64,000 nt of DNA from an uncultured Pseudomonadales bacterium (GCA_937921865.1 CAKZWF010000029.1:1-64000), one strand, 5' to 3'; shown: positions 1 through 9,056, counted from the stretch's first letter. The notes: generated by a model not told the origin, from the sequence alone. Translations and numbers: made by a program.

Positions 1-1227
1 GTCGTTTTTACCATATAGATATTTGAGCTGCAGCCAATCTGTGGCATCCCACTCCAGGCTGAACTGGATTCCATTCTGATCAAATTTTTCCTGGTTCAGG
101 CCGTTGGTTGCAGCGCAGACGTCATCACCGTCGATATCGCCCTCGAAAACGCAATCATTGAGGCGGTCGACCGAATCCTGGTTGCTGACACCAAAGCCGT
201 CGAGCGATGCGGCAGCATTTCGCTGACCATCAAATTCTGCAATATCGGTTCCCAGCCTGTTGTGCTGGGCTTGCACCGGGGCGCCGGTGCTCGGATCGGT
301 AAAATTCAGGATCGGCTGAGTCGTGTCGTACCAGGTATTCTGCGCAAAGTTTGCCGGATCTGTATTCGCGGGATCGATTGCTCGATAGCCAGGAACAATG
401 TCAGTGGTATTTCGGAACGGCTGGCCTTCTTCGTTCAGAACCGTCAGGCCGCCGCCATTCGCCCCACCAAACTGGCGTTTGATGCGCATATCGTTGTAAC
501 GAACTGTGGCAGTAATGTTATCGGTCGGCATGAACTGCAGCAGACCGGCATAATTGTCCGTGCCCAGTTCATCCAGATCATCACCGAATCCGATTTCTTC
601 AATCGTGCCATCACGGTCTCGACTGGCGAAGTTAAAGCGGCCGTTCAGCATATCTTTGATGATCGGGGCGTTGACCATCCCGTAATATTCCTGGGTGCCG
701 AAGTTTCCGGCGATGCCTTTCAACGCGAAATCAAATTCATCCGTCGGTTCTCTATAGAGAATGTTAATCGCACCACCGACGGCATTACGACCATAAAGAG
801 TGCCTTGAGGTCCACGCAGCACCTCAATACGCTCTACATCCCAGAAGGTTGCCGCAGTTGCCGTCAGCAGGTCTTCTGAATAGATGCCGTTCATATAGGT
901 GGCAACCCCTGGATCGCCGCCAAGTGCGCGGAAGTTTCGCCCGACGCCTCTAACGGTCGCATCGTACGGCTGAATCGTCGTCGCCGGGATGTAATTCTGC
1001 AGGTCTTCCTGGTTGCGGATGCCGAAGTCATCGAGCATATCGCCGGTGAACGCGGTGATGGAGATGGATGTGTCCTGGATCGAAGCTTCTTGACGCTCAG
1101 CCGTGACTATCACTTCTTCGATCTGTCTACCTTGTTGCGCCTCTTGCGCCAGTGCTGGCAACGCTGTGGATAAAACGGCTGCAGCAGCAGCCATCCTCCC
1201 GAACAGGCGGATACTTAAATGCGTCAT
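1..1227 (-). CDS. TonB-dependent receptor, N-terminal part (runs off the window)
   Basis: Outer-membrane receptor that would import a ligand using energy from TonB/ExbBD. The visible 409 codons begin with a signal peptide (about residues 1-25, Ala-rich, ending PALAQ), then the segment EEVIVTAERQEASIQDTSIS typical of proteobacterial receptors. The plug domain follows (about residues 45-160), with VRGVGRN, VERIEVLRGPQGTLYGRNAV and GGAIN, and then the first barrel strands. The 3' end lies outside the window. The ATG is preceded by a GGAGGGAGGGG Shine-Dalgarno. Frame and plug motifs leave little doubt about the family. The ligand cannot be told, because nothing next to it is a siderophore or sugar gene. 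Confidence 0.95.
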   Translation of the reverse strand, partial: MTHLSIRLFGRMAAAAAVLSTALPALAQEAQQGRQIEEVIVTAERQEASIQDTSISITAFTGDMLDDFGIRNQEDLQNYIPATTIQPYDATVRGVGRNFRALGGDPGVATYMNGIYSEDLLTATAATFWDVERIEVLRGPQGTLYGRNAVGGAINILYREPTDEFDFALKGIAGNFGTQEYYGMVNAPIIKDMLNGRFNFASRDRDGTIEEIGFGDDLDELGTDNYAGLLQFMPTDNITATVRYNDMRIKRQFGGANGGGLTVLNEEGQPFRNTTDIVPGYRAIDPANTDPANFAQNTWYDTTQPILNFTDPSTGAPVQAQHNRLGTDIAEFDGQRNAAASLDGFGVSNQDSVDRLNDCVFEGDIDGDDVCAATNGLNQEKFDQNGIQFSLEWDATDWLQLKYLYGKND

Positions 1228-1422
1228 TGGAAAAACCCCTCCCTCCAAATGCGACTTCTATGTTGGCTGGGTCGGGTCCTTTTTGTAAAAAAAGTTCGAA
1301 ACAGCGACTACCTGCAACCGGCCCTCTACCGACTGCAGCCTGAAAGTCTCCGACGTTACCCAGCCCGATGTCAAGAATAGACATGAAATATTGCGTCGAG
1401 TTTTCGTAGCAGCAAACTAACG

Positions 1423-1439
1423 CGTTACTATTCGTAACG
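1423..1439. promoter_or_regulatory. CGTTAC-N5-GTAACG palindrome, candidate operator
   Basis: A perfect 6-bp inverted repeat with a 5-bp spacer lies in the 244-bp interval between the divergent TonB receptor and MOSC genes, about 33 bp upstream of the MOSC start. The geometry suits a dimeric TetR- or MarR-type repressor. No regulator gene is adjacent, so the assignment is inference. I see nothing else in the interval. Confidence 0.35.
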
Positions 1440-1471
1440 ATTACTCGACGTAACCTCAGGAGGAGAGACTC

Positions 1472-2326
1472 TTGGTTGGCAAAGTGATGCAACTGTTCCG
1501 CTACCCGGTAAAGAGCATGGGCGGCGAAACTCTGACCGACGTGCAGCTGGAAAGCCGGGGAATACCTGGTGATCGAGCCTGGGCGGTGCGTGATGAGCAA
1601 CGTGGTGGCATACGCGGTGGCAAACGCTTCCCGCAACTGATGAACTGCAGCGCCCACTACCTTACCGATCCACCGGTGACAGGTTCCGCAACGGCAATTG
1701 TCAAACTGCCCGACGGGAGCGAACTGTCAATCGATGATGAATCCATGGCCAGCCGACTCAGCGACCTTGTCAGCTCACCCGTCAGCGTCTGGCCATTGAT
1801 GCCCGCAGAAATGCTCGATCACTACCTGCGTGGTGCGCCGCTGTTGGAGGACTTCGAAGCAGAAATGCGACGGGTCTTCGCACGCACAGAAGACGAGCCA
1901 CTGCCCGACCTCGGCGCATTCCCTGAAGAACTGATGCGCTACGAATCTCCGCCTGGCACTTATTTCGACGCCTTCCCATTGCTGCTGTTGACGACCCAGT
2001 CACTGGCGCATCTGTCATCGCTGGCTGCAGATCACAACTTTGACGTGCGTCGGTTCCGACCCAATCTGCTTATTGACGCAAATTCCAGCGCACCATTTCC
2101 AGAACGGGATTGGATTGGCCGCAAACTGCTGGTGGGCGATGCCGAAGTAGAGATCACAATGGATTGCCCACGCTGTGTGATGACCACATACGGCTTTCAG
2201 GATCTCGCCAAAGACCCGGGTATCATGCGCGCGCTGGTCAAGGAGGCCAATGGTAACCTTGGCGTTTACGCGAAAGTGACAAGCGCTGCAACGGTGAGCA
2301 TTGGCGACCCGATAAAATTTTCATAA
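1472..2326 (+). CDS. MOSC domain-containing protein
   Basis: Predicted molybdenum-cofactor sulfurase/reductase-like protein of 284 residues, related to YiiM/YcbX/mARC. The N-terminal MOSC_N beta-barrel opens with QLFRYPVKSMGGE (about residues 7-20). The MOSC domain follows and carries the Cys of CPRCVMTTY (about residues 232-240), the position of the Mo-ligand cysteine in this family, and ends in GVYAKV. The TTG start is chosen because AGGAGGAG (1458-1465) sits 6-8 bases upstream. An in-frame ATG at 1487 would leave the site too far away. Only 23 bp separate it from the nitroreductase, suggesting co-transcription. The substrate is unknown. Confidence 0.85.
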   Translation: MVGKVMQLFRYPVKSMGGETLTDVQLESRGIPGDRAWAVRDEQRGGIRGGKRFPQLMNCSAHYLTDPPVTGSATAIVKLPDGSELSIDDESMASRLSDLVSSPVSVWPLMPAEMLDHYLRGAPLLEDFEAEMRRVFARTEDEPLPDLGAFPEELMRYESPPGTYFDAFPLLLLTTQSLAHLSSLAADHNFDVRRFRPNLLIDANSSAPFPERDWIGRKLLVGDAEVEITMDCPRCVMTTYGFQDLAKDPGIMRALVKEANGNLGVYAKVTSAATVSIGDPIKFS

Positions 2327-2349
2327 CCAAAGCTGAAGAGGACAATTTC

Positions 2350-3015
2350 ATGAGCCAACTGAATTTGAGTGTTGACGATCTGCTGTCAACTACACGGGCC
2401 GTACGTAAACGCCTGGACTTTGATCGGCCTGTTGAAGAATCAGTATTGATGGAGTGTCTGGATCTGGCGCTGCAGGCACCGAGCGGCTCCAATGCGCAGG
2501 GCTGGCATTTTGTTTTTGTCACAGATGCGGACAAGCGCGCCGCTATCGCGGAGCTGTACCAGCAGGCATTTGCCGGCTACGCCGACAGCCCGATATCCGC
2601 AGCAGCAATGCATGCCGACGATCCCAGCATGACAGCCACCCAGAACCGGGTAATGAGTTCAGCGCAGTATCTGGCTGACAACCTTCATAAAGCACCGGTG
2701 TTTTTCATCCCCTGCATTGCCGGCCGTTTCGACACCTTTGCTGGTGAAGGTGCAAACGTCGCTCAGTCGAGCTCCTTCGGTTCGATCATGCCGGCAGCCT
2801 GGAGCTTCATGCTGGCTGCGCGCTCACGAGGTCTGGGTACCTGCTGGACCACACTACATCTGATGCATGAGCGGAAAGTGGCTGAGATTCTGGGCATTCC
2901 TTACGATGAGATCACCCAGGTAGCGTTAAGCCCGGTCGCCTACACCGTAGGAACCGACTTCAAGAAGGGTCCGCGGAAAGCTACTGAAGGCATCCTGCAT
3001 ATGAACGGCTGGTAG
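2350..3015 (+). CDS. nitroreductase family protein
   Basis: FMN-dependent NAD(P)H oxidoreductase of the nitroreductase superfamily, 221 residues, the usual length. The start of the fold shows TTRAVRKRLDFDRPV (the FMN-phosphate-binding RxxR region), then the APSGSNAQGWHFVFV loop at about residues 41-55, and GSIMPAAWSFMLAARSRGLGTCW at the dimer/FMN site. A GAAGAGGA ribosome site precedes the ATG. It is the second gene after the MOSC protein, so both may serve a shared reductive detoxification step. The physiological substrate cannot be inferred. Confidence 0.88.
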   Translation: MSQLNLSVDDLLSTTRAVRKRLDFDRPVEESVLMECLDLALQAPSGSNAQGWHFVFVTDADKRAAIAELYQQAFAGYADSPISAAAMHADDPSMTATQNRVMSSAQYLADNLHKAPVFFIPCIAGRFDTFAGEGANVAQSSSFGSIMPAAWSFMLAARSRGLGTCWTTLHLMHERKVAEILGIPYDEITQVALSPVAYTVGTDFKKGPRKATEGILHMNGW

Positions 3016-3046
3016 CCGGGGGCTGTCCTGCCTGAAGAACTCGAAC

Positions 3047-3073
3047 CCGCTGAACCGGTAAGCGGTTCAGCGG
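3047..3073. terminator. bidirectional hairpin between nitroreductase and exonuclease III genes
   Basis: CCGCTGAACCG and CGGTTCAGCGG form a perfect 11-bp stem around a 5-nt loop. The hairpin lies between two convergent genes and overlaps the stop codon of the exonuclease gene. There is no clear T-run on either side, so termination is likely but not certain. Confidence 0.55.
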
Positions 3074-3849
3074 TTCGCATAATCCAGATCAACGCCAACC
3101 GGACAGTGATCTGATCCTTGTGTATCCGGCCAGATAAACGCGTCATTGACCCGACCAGCCGCAGACGGCGACGCCAGAACATAGTCTATTCGCCAGCCGA
3201 CGTTGTTCTCGCGAGCGCCGCCAAACTGACGCCACCAGGTGTAGTGGCCGTCTTCGCCCGGATGCTGCCGACGGAACACATCAACCCAACCGGCATCCAG
3301 CCAGCGTGTCATTTCCGCACGCTCTTCCGGCAGGAAGCCGCTGCTTTTCCTGTTACCTTTAGGACGAGCCAGATCTATGGCCTGATGGGCAGTGTTGTAG
3401 TCGCCGGTCACCAGCACCGGACCACGTCGGCGCAGGCGCTCTATGCGTTTGAAAACCGCACGGCAGAACGCCAGTTTGTATGGGACTCTGGAGTTATCCC
3501 GGTCGCGCCCACTGCCTTTCGGAAAGTACACGCTGGCGACTGCCAGGCGGCCGAAGTGGGCAACCATAAAACGCCCTTCCACATCAAATGCTTCTTCGCC
3601 CAGCGAGGTCTCGATACGTGAGGGCGCCTGACGGCTGTAGATACCGACGCCGCTGTAGCCAGGACGAACGGCGGGTGCAAAGCAGCTGTGCCAGCCTTCG
3701 GGTTCACGCAGTTCCGGTGCGAGCTGGTCCGGAAATGCGCGCACTTCCTGCAGGCAGACGACGTCGGCATTCGAGCTCTGAAGAAAGTCTAGAAATCCTT
3801 TGCGGTGACAGGCCCGCAGACCGTTAACATTCCAGCTGACAACCCTCAT
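3067..3849 (-). CDS. xthA: exodeoxyribonuclease III
   Basis: AP endonuclease / 3'-5' exonuclease of base-excision repair, cytoplasmic, 260 residues (family usual about 260-270). The exo/endo/phosphatase fold is complete. NVNGLRA is near the N-terminus, LQEVRAF carries the metal-binding Glu (about residue 34), GDYNTAH carries the active-site Asp/Asn, WRIDYVL is present, and SDHCPV carries the catalytic His near the C-terminus. I start at the ATG giving MRVVSWNVNG. A GTG 12 bases upstream is possible but adds residues not seen in the family. The upstream hydrolase stops 17 bp before, so it is probably the last gene of that minus-strand operon. Confidence 0.95.
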   Translation of the reverse strand: MRVVSWNVNGLRACHRKGFLDFLQSSNADVVCLQEVRAFPDQLAPELREPEGWHSCFAPAVRPGYSGVGIYSRQAPSRIETSLGEEAFDVEGRFMVAHFGRLAVASVYFPKGSGRDRDNSRVPYKLAFCRAVFKRIERLRRRGPVLVTGDYNTAHQAIDLARPKGNRKSSGFLPEERAEMTRWLDAGWVDVFRRQHPGEDGHYTWWRQFGGARENNVGWRIDYVLASPSAAGRVNDAFIWPDTQGSDHCPVGVDLDYANR

Positions 3850-3866
3850 AACGCTCAGCACTGCAT

Positions 3867-5339
3867 TCAGGGCTCGAGGTAACTTCTGACGTCTTCACGC
3901 ACGCGCTGGGTCACATAGTCATAGAACGGATTGTGGCGCAGGCGCACCAGGTTACCGACAGGAACGCTGGTGACCCCTCGTTCACCACGCGGCGTCAGCG
4001 AGCCGAGGTTGAGCCGGCCAGCTGCCGCAGAAGCTGCCGCGGTGCCGTAGAATTCATCTTCCGGTGGAAACACCAGCGCCAGGTGAGACAGCGAATAGAC
4101 CCCGGGTGGCCAGCTCATATTCAGCGCAGTTTTAGTGATTTCATCACTACCCGCCGCCCTGTGCCGGGTAGCCACTTGCCGACTCGATTTATTGAGATTT
4201 CCCAGCAGCGTGATGTCGTACGGCAGCTTGTCACCTAAAAGCAGGTTTTCTACAAACTCTCTATGGTCAACCGACAGGAACGGGGCCAGCGACGATGATC
4301 TGTTCAGGTCGAAGAGGACCAGTTCACTGCCGGGAGTCCGAACCCGCGCATAGAACTCGTTGACTACCGCAGGCGTGCTGACCGTGGCATCGACAAGTGA
4401 CTGAAAAGTCAGTGCTGGCGGTATTTCCGCCAGCCGGCCATCGGCTTCCAGCTGTTGTAATTGCGCCCGCAGCGCCCGGGTAACCAGATAGGTCTGATAG
4501 CCGGCATTCTTCGGAAAGGAGTTGTACTTGCAGGGGTCGTATTCGGGAAGAATATCCAGCCAGGCAAACTGGGCGAAGTACTCAAAGCGGGTGAGCACGT
4601 TGCCCAGATCCGCGAGACGTGAAAATGGTGTCACCCCGATCATCGGTGAAAACAGCATCAGGCCATCCACTCTCGCGAGCTTCCGGTCATCCAGTGCAGC
4701 GAGTGCGTGGCCCAGCACCAGCGCGCCCCCGTTCGAATAACCAGCCAGAAACAACGGCGCTGAATCGCCAATCTGAGTTCGAACCGCCGCAGCACCGAGC
4801 GCAACTGCCGCGCGCCAGTCATGCCAGCTTGCGCTCACAAGTCCCAGTGGAACGGTGCCATGACCAGGCATACGCATGACCAGCGCATGGCAGCCTTCCG
4901 CCACGTAAGTCTCAGCAAGGTGGCGCATGCTGTAAGGCGAATCGGTCAGACCGTGGACCAGCAGGATGCCACATTGCGGAACGCCGGACGGCTCAAGCTG
5001 ATAACTGCGATTGAAGTCCTGGGGCAGGCTGGTGGGATCGGTATTACTACCGCGCTGATAACGATTGAAATTCCACTGTTTTGCCGATTCGAGCTGGTCG
5101 TAAACCTTATCCCCGAGCTCTTCGAACAGCTGGTCTTCCCGCTGCAGATAATCTTCCAAACCTGACATCGATTCGATGTCACTGCGCTCAAACTGACTGG
5201 GCAGCCCTGCGCTATGCCACAATTCCAGTTTCGGCATCCCGCGGGAATTTAGGGCCCAGCCGAAAATTGCCGCCATGAGCAACGCGGCCACGATCGCGGC
5301 GGTACGAACGATTAAACGGATTACACGAGACACGCTCAC
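3867..5339 (-). CDS. membrane-anchored alpha/beta hydrolase (serine aminopeptidase S33-like)
   Basis: A 490-residue protein with one N-terminal membrane segment (about residues 8-30) and a large soluble hydrolase domain. GILLVHGLTDSPYS (about residue 122 on) is the strand and oxyanion loop, and GYSNGG (about residues 199-204) is the nucleophile elbow with the catalytic Ser. A late His in YSLSHLALVFPP is a plausible third triad member. It resembles lysophospholipase/monoacylglycerol-lipase-like proteins tethered to the inner membrane. The substrate is unknown. It lies 41 bp downstream of selO and 17 bp upstream of xthA, all on the same strand. Confidence 0.8.
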   Translation of the reverse strand: MSVSRVIRLIVRTAAIVAALLMAAIFGWALNSRGMPKLELWHSAGLPSQFERSDIESMSGLEDYLQREDQLFEELGDKVYDQLESAKQWNFNRYQRGSNTDPTSLPQDFNRSYQLEPSGVPQCGILLVHGLTDSPYSMRHLAETYVAEGCHALVMRMPGHGTVPLGLVSASWHDWRAAVALGAAAVRTQIGDSAPLFLAGYSNGGALVLGHALAALDDRKLARVDGLMLFSPMIGVTPFSRLADLGNVLTRFEYFAQFAWLDILPEYDPCKYNSFPKNAGYQTYLVTRALRAQLQQLEADGRLAEIPPALTFQSLVDATVSTPAVVNEFYARVRTPGSELVLFDLNRSSSLAPFLSVDHREFVENLLLGDKLPYDITLLGNLNKSSRQVATRHRAAGSDEITKTALNMSWPPGVYSLSHLALVFPPEDEFYGTAAASAAAGRLNLGSLTPRGERGVTSVPVGNLVRLRHNPFYDYVTQRVREDVRSYLEP

Positions 5340-5380
5340 ATCAGGCTCCTGTTTCTAAATTGACGGCCACCGGCTGGAGA

Positions 5381-7000
5381 CTAAGAGCTGCAGGACAGCT
5401 GTGAACAACCAACCTTCGATCGTGCCCACTCCGGTCGACGGGCAGCAAAAGATGCTTTTCCCGGCTGCTGATCATAGGGTCTGCGCAACACATCGAGCAG
5501 TTCCTCCAGCGCTGCTGGATCACCCTGTTCCGCTTTATCGATCGCCAGCTGAGCCAGGTAGTTTCTCGGCACATACAGTGGATTCACCGAATTCATCCGC
5601 GTTCGGCGGGTGTTCAAATCACCGGCATCACGGCTGCAGCGCTTGAGATAGGATTCCAGCCAGGCCTGTATTTCCACTCGGACCTCGGCGGTCAGCATCT
5701 CGGGTTGATAGTAGGCCTCCAGCAGCGGCGCCAGCAGATCGGTTCCGGTTTCCGCCTGCGATGGTGACAGTTCAGCGAGCTGTCGATAAAACAGGGTCAT
5801 GTCTGTTTCAGTCAACTGCAGGATTCTGTCCAGTTTCTGAAACAATTCGAGATCGGCTTCATCTGCACTCAAGGTAAGCCCGAGCTTTGCGGCCATGGTC
5901 TGATGCCACAACTGGGTGTAGGTAATCTCGAAGTTTTTCAGCAGGCCCTCGAGTGCGGGTACATCCGGCACGATCGTGTGCAGCGCATTCGCCAGCTGCA
6001 GCAGATTCCACTGGGCAACGGCAGGTTGATAGCCAAAGCGGTAGCGACGACCACCGGCATCGGTGGTATTCGGAGTCCAGTCAGGATCGTAGTCCTCCAG
6101 CCAGCCGTAAGGGCCGTAGTCGATAGTCAGACCCAGTACCGACATGTTATCGGTATTCATCACGCCATGAACAAAGCCGACCCGCATCCAGTGCACGACC
6201 ATTTGAGCGGTGCGGTCACAGACTTCAGCAAACAGCGCCAGGGTCAGCGCCGCGGAGCCGGGAACGGCAGTTTTCAGCAGATGGGGGAAATCAGCACGAA
6301 CCGTGTAGTCGACAAACTGCTGTAACAGGTCGTTTTCCTGCCGCGCAGCCAGCATCTGAAAATGACCAAAACGGGTAAACGAGGGCGCAACACGACACAC
6401 CACTGCGCCTGGCTCTGGCGCCGGGTGACCGTCATAGAGCATGTCCCGGACCACTGATTCACCCGTTGTCACCAGACTCAGCGCCCGGGTGGTCGGCACG
6501 CCGAGATGATGCATGGCTTCGCTGCAGAGAAACTCCCGCAGTGAAGAGCGCAGAACGGCAAAACCATCCGCGGTGCGGGAATAAGGGGTTGGACCGGCGC
6601 CTTTCAGCTGCAGAGTAGAGCGGCCGCCGTCCGCCAGCATGACTTCGCCAAGGTTGATCGCCCGACCATCACCAAGCTGTCCGGCCCAGTTGCCGAACTG
6701 ATGACCGCCATAGCAGCTGGCGTAAGGATCCATACCGGGCAGCAATCGATTACCGGCAAAGGTCTGTGCAAACGCTGGATCTTCGACATCACTGTCGGTC
6801 AGTCCCAGCTCGCCTGCCAGTTCTTTCGACCAGGCCAGCAGCTGCGGCCTCGGTGCCTGGACCGGGTTGATGCGTGAATACAGCGCGTTGCGGATCTGTC
6901 GGCGTTCACTGCCTGAGTGCGGATCGCCAGGCAGGTCTCGAACGAACGAATTATCAAATTCCAGCGCAGCGAGCCCTGGCGGCAGGTTGTTATCGATCAT
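5381..7000 (-). CDS. selO: SelO / YdiU protein adenylyltransferase
   Basis: Kinase-fold enzyme that transfers AMP, not phosphate, to Ser/Thr/Tyr of target proteins and is linked to redox stress. It has 539 residues, somewhat longer than E. coli YdiU. Visible family features are GAGPTPYSR and TADGFAVLRSSLREFLCSEA (nucleotide-binding and helix C region), HGVMNTDNMSVLG with the metal/catalytic residues, and DYGPYGWLEDYDP. The C-terminus ends LSCSS, with Cys where eukaryotic SelO has selenocysteine. The true stop is TAG and the preceding codon set contains no in-frame TGA, so this is the Cys form. I start at MIDNNLPPGL. An upstream GTG-GTG extension has no family support. Confidence 0.93.
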   Translation of the reverse strand: MIDNNLPPGLAALEFDNSFVRDLPGDPHSGSERRQIRNALYSRINPVQAPRPQLLAWSKELAGELGLTDSDVEDPAFAQTFAGNRLLPGMDPYASCYGGHQFGNWAGQLGDGRAINLGEVMLADGGRSTLQLKGAGPTPYSRTADGFAVLRSSLREFLCSEAMHHLGVPTTRALSLVTTGESVVRDMLYDGHPAPEPGAVVCRVAPSFTRFGHFQMLAARQENDLLQQFVDYTVRADFPHLLKTAVPGSAALTLALFAEVCDRTAQMVVHWMRVGFVHGVMNTDNMSVLGLTIDYGPYGWLEDYDPDWTPNTTDAGGRRYRFGYQPAVAQWNLLQLANALHTIVPDVPALEGLLKNFEITYTQLWHQTMAAKLGLTLSADEADLELFQKLDRILQLTETDMTLFYRQLAELSPSQAETGTDLLAPLLEAYYQPEMLTAEVRVEIQAWLESYLKRCSRDAGDLNTRRTRMNSVNPLYVPRNYLAQLAIDKAEQGDPAALEELLDVLRRPYDQQPGKASFAARRPEWARSKVGCSQLSCSS

Positions 7001-7088
7001 GGCCGGATTATGGCCCAAACCCACCACAACCGCTCAGGACAATAGTGCTAAACCTGGGATTATGACGGGTGCGATTATCGTCGAGCGA

Positions 7089-7556
7089 TCAGGCAGATTC
7101 CTGCCGAGGAGCTCGAGCTGCGTTCAAAGGTCGACGTTCGTCCGCCCGGAACCACAATTCGCCATCGGTCTCGACGATCTCGCCAAAAAACACGCCATCA
7201 AGAATCCTTTCGGCGTGTAACGTGACTTCGCTGTCTTGGTCGCCGTCGTTGTGTTCGCTTTCTTCTTGGTGTTGAGAAGCCAGCTGCAGAATCACGCAGC
7301 CTTCCAGTTCACCGCGACGTACTCGTTCTACGGCCGCATGCCATTCCCGCAGACCTTTGCTGTCATTGTCAGCGTTCACTGGTGCATAGAAGTCGCCGTT
7401 ACACAGCGGGTATGCGAAATCCTGGTAAAACAGATTCCAGCCTAAGAAGTACACACGTCCTTCTGCTTCGTTGATCAGCGTCCAGCTGCCGCGGGGACCG
7501 TTGGGATATTCACCCCCAAGGCTGCGTTTCAGAAAAGCTCGGTCAATCTTGCGCAT
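7089..7556 (-). CDS. conserved-looking hypothetical protein
   Basis: About 155 residues, soluble, with no signal peptide. I do not recognise the family. The N-terminal half is aromatic-rich (GRVYFLGWNLFYQDFAYP, then NGDFYAPVN). The middle has an acidic, low-complexity stretch (QHQEESEHNDGDQDSE) and a beta-rich end GVFFGEIVETDGELWFR. An ATG six bases upstream (7562) is the alternative start. I prefer 7556 because AGGA is then 8 bases away. It lies 88 bp upstream of selO on the same strand. Coding potential is supported by clean codon use and the absence of a better reading on the other strand. Confidence 0.6.
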   Translation of the reverse strand: MRKIDRAFLKRSLGGEYPNGPRGSWTLINEAEGRVYFLGWNLFYQDFAYPLCNGDFYAPVNADNDSKGLREWHAAVERVRRGELEGCVILQLASQHQEESEHNDGDQDSEVTLHAERILDGVFFGEIVETDGELWFRADERRPLNAARAPRQESA

Positions 7557-7744
7557 GGTCATCTTCCTTGAACCTGTTAAGTGAACCTTGTGGCGGGTCC
7601 GACTGTAAAAACAGCGTGATACTCACTGCAAGAACTGCCGCTCTGTCCTGGAGCGTCTCACCGCGACTGCAGTACCACGAGCGCTATAGTGCCTGGAACC
7701 CGAAAGATCTGCGGGTCTTTGCACGCCAGAAGGCATGCCCATCA

Positions 7745-7766
7745 GGGTATCGACAATCAGATACCC
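7745..7766 (-). terminator. hairpin just after the DUF427 gene
   Basis: GGGTATC / GATACCC form a 7-bp stem with an 8-nt loop, beginning 4 bases past the stop of the minus-strand DUF427 gene. There is no U-run, so it may be a weak terminator or mRNA end stabiliser. The rest of the 214-bp gap up to 7556 shows nothing clear. Confidence 0.3.
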
Positions 7767-7770
7767 GCCC

Positions 7771-8328
7771 TCACCAAGCACTGCTGCCCGGTTCACCTTT
7801 GATTGGTCCGGTCAGATTGCCGCGCACCCAACCCCCATAGAAACCACCCGGTTGGGCAGTCACCCGCTCATCACCCAGATAACAGTCGAGCAGGGCTGGA
7901 TAAAACGCCAGCCAGCCGCGAATCGATGCAAACTCGGGAAAGGTTCGTTCGTAACACCAGCCTGCGCCCTGATGACCCGCCACGGTGAACACACAGGCAA
8001 CCCCTTTCCATTCGCACAGCGACGCTTCGCCTTCGCGCTCCAGCAGCTGCGCATTTACATCCTCAGGCGGCAGATAGTAGGTAGGCGCACCCGCAGTCTC
8101 CAGCACCCGTCGAGCGCGCTGAGTCTGCGCGACCAGGCGATCGCCTGCGTAGACGCGCACCGGCTCGGAAACCGGCTCAATGCGCGGTGGGCGAGGGAAG
8201 TCCCAGACGCTTTCTTCGGCCGGGCCAGTGGGCTGCGCGAACTCCGGTCGCGCCTGACCTCGATATTGCCAGCGTTCGCGCGCTGCCAGCACCGCAGCGT
8301 TGGCTTCGAGCAGTTCAGATAAGCTCAT
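7771..8328 (-). CDS. DUF427 domain-containing protein
   Basis: 185-residue soluble protein. The core RVYAGDRLVAQTQRARRVLE, then the TYYLPPEDV and LLEREGEASLCEWKGVA segments (about residues 58-110) match the DUF427 beta-rich domain. The C-terminal GFYGGWV may belong to a second half-domain. The family has no firm biochemical role. It is followed 38 bp upstream in the genome by the Zn-peptidase gene on the same strand (8367-9056), so the two may be co-transcribed. Confidence 0.8.
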   Translation of the reverse strand: MSLSELLEANAAVLAARERWQYRGQARPEFAQPTGPAEESVWDFPRPPRIEPVSEPVRVYAGDRLVAQTQRARRVLETAGAPTYYLPPEDVNAQLLEREGEASLCEWKGVACVFTVAGHQGAGWCYERTFPEFASIRGWLAFYPALLDCYLGDERVTAQPGGFYGGWVRGNLTGPIKGEPGSSAW

Positions 8329-8366
8329 CAGTGTATCTCCGGATTTAATTGCACCGATCCAGCCGA

Positions 8367-9056
8367 TCAGCGTCGCAGCACGGCAATCCAGCGACCCAGA
8401 TTCAACAGGCTCGCCAGGGAACCTGCAACATAGGTCAGCGCCGCCGCTTTGAGAATTTTGCGGGCATGAGGCAGGTCGCCGTCGTGCAGGTAGTTACCCT
8501 GCTGCAGAATCGGCAGCGCTTTACCATAACTGGCATCGAGCTCCACCGGCAGGGTAACCAGGTGCACGAGCGTACCCATGCCCATGGAAGCGACAGCCAT
8601 CAGCAACAGCGCCAGACTGGCCTGCGGCACCTGGGCCGCCAGCATGACTATCGGTGCGGCAATCAGCAGCACCCTGCCCAACCGCTCACCGCGCAGCGCG
8701 GCTGCAACCAGCCGCTGACGGGTGCTGAACAGCGCTTCCCCCCGGGCGTGCTGCAGCGCATGTCCGACTTCATGCGCGGCAACGGTGATCGCAGTCAGGG
8801 AATGCCCCTGGTAATTGGCCGGCGTCAGACGCACCGCTCTGGCCTGCGGGTCATAGTGATCACCCAGCTCGCTGCTTTCGACTTCGACGTCAGACAATTC
8901 GAAACGATCCAGAAGATGACGAGCCAGATCTGCGCCGCTGCCTTGGTTGCGGTAGCGGTCAGCGGGCTCACTGTATCTCGCCAGCACCTGTCTGACCCAG
9001 ACGCCTGGCAGCGCGATACCCAGCAGCACTAAGACAATGATGATGATCCAGAACAT
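8367..9056 (-). CDS. zinc metallopeptidase, YugP family
   Basis: 229-residue membrane-embedded neutral zinc metallopeptidase. An N-terminal membrane anchor (about residues 2-20) is followed by the HEVGHALQH zinc motif (about residues 132-140). Two or three hydrophobic segments (LLIAAPIVMLAAQ, LALLLMAVASMGM, AAALTYVAGSLASL) follow, as in Bacillus YugP. The conserved context LTPANYQGHSLTAITVAAHE is also seen. Substrates of this family are not defined. It is the first gene of the minus-strand run that continues with the DUF427 gene. Confidence 0.88.
   Translation of the reverse strand: MFWIIIIVLVLLGIALPGVWVRQVLARYSEPADRYRNQGSGADLARHLLDRFELSDVEVESSELGDHYDPQARAVRLTPANYQGHSLTAITVAAHEVGHALQHARGEALFSTRQRLVAAALRGERLGRVLLIAAPIVMLAAQVPQASLALLLMAVASMGMGTLVHLVTLPVELDASYGKALPILQQGNYLHDGDLPHARKILKAAALTYVAGSLASLLNLGRWIAVLRR

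Noticed and set aside
1127..1657. 176-codon minus-strand frame overlapping both the TonB receptor and MOSC genes
   Set aside because: It is antisense to the MOSC gene and out of frame with the receptor, whose own frame shows signal and plug motifs.
5381..5400. Possible selenocysteine at the SelO C-terminus
   Set aside because: The codon at the SelO Sec position is TGC (Cys), and the stop is TAG, so there is no TGA to recode.
8349..9032. 227-codon plus-strand frame
   Set aside because: Antisense to the Zn-peptidase gene. Its Gln/Arg-rich translation has no protein-like pattern.
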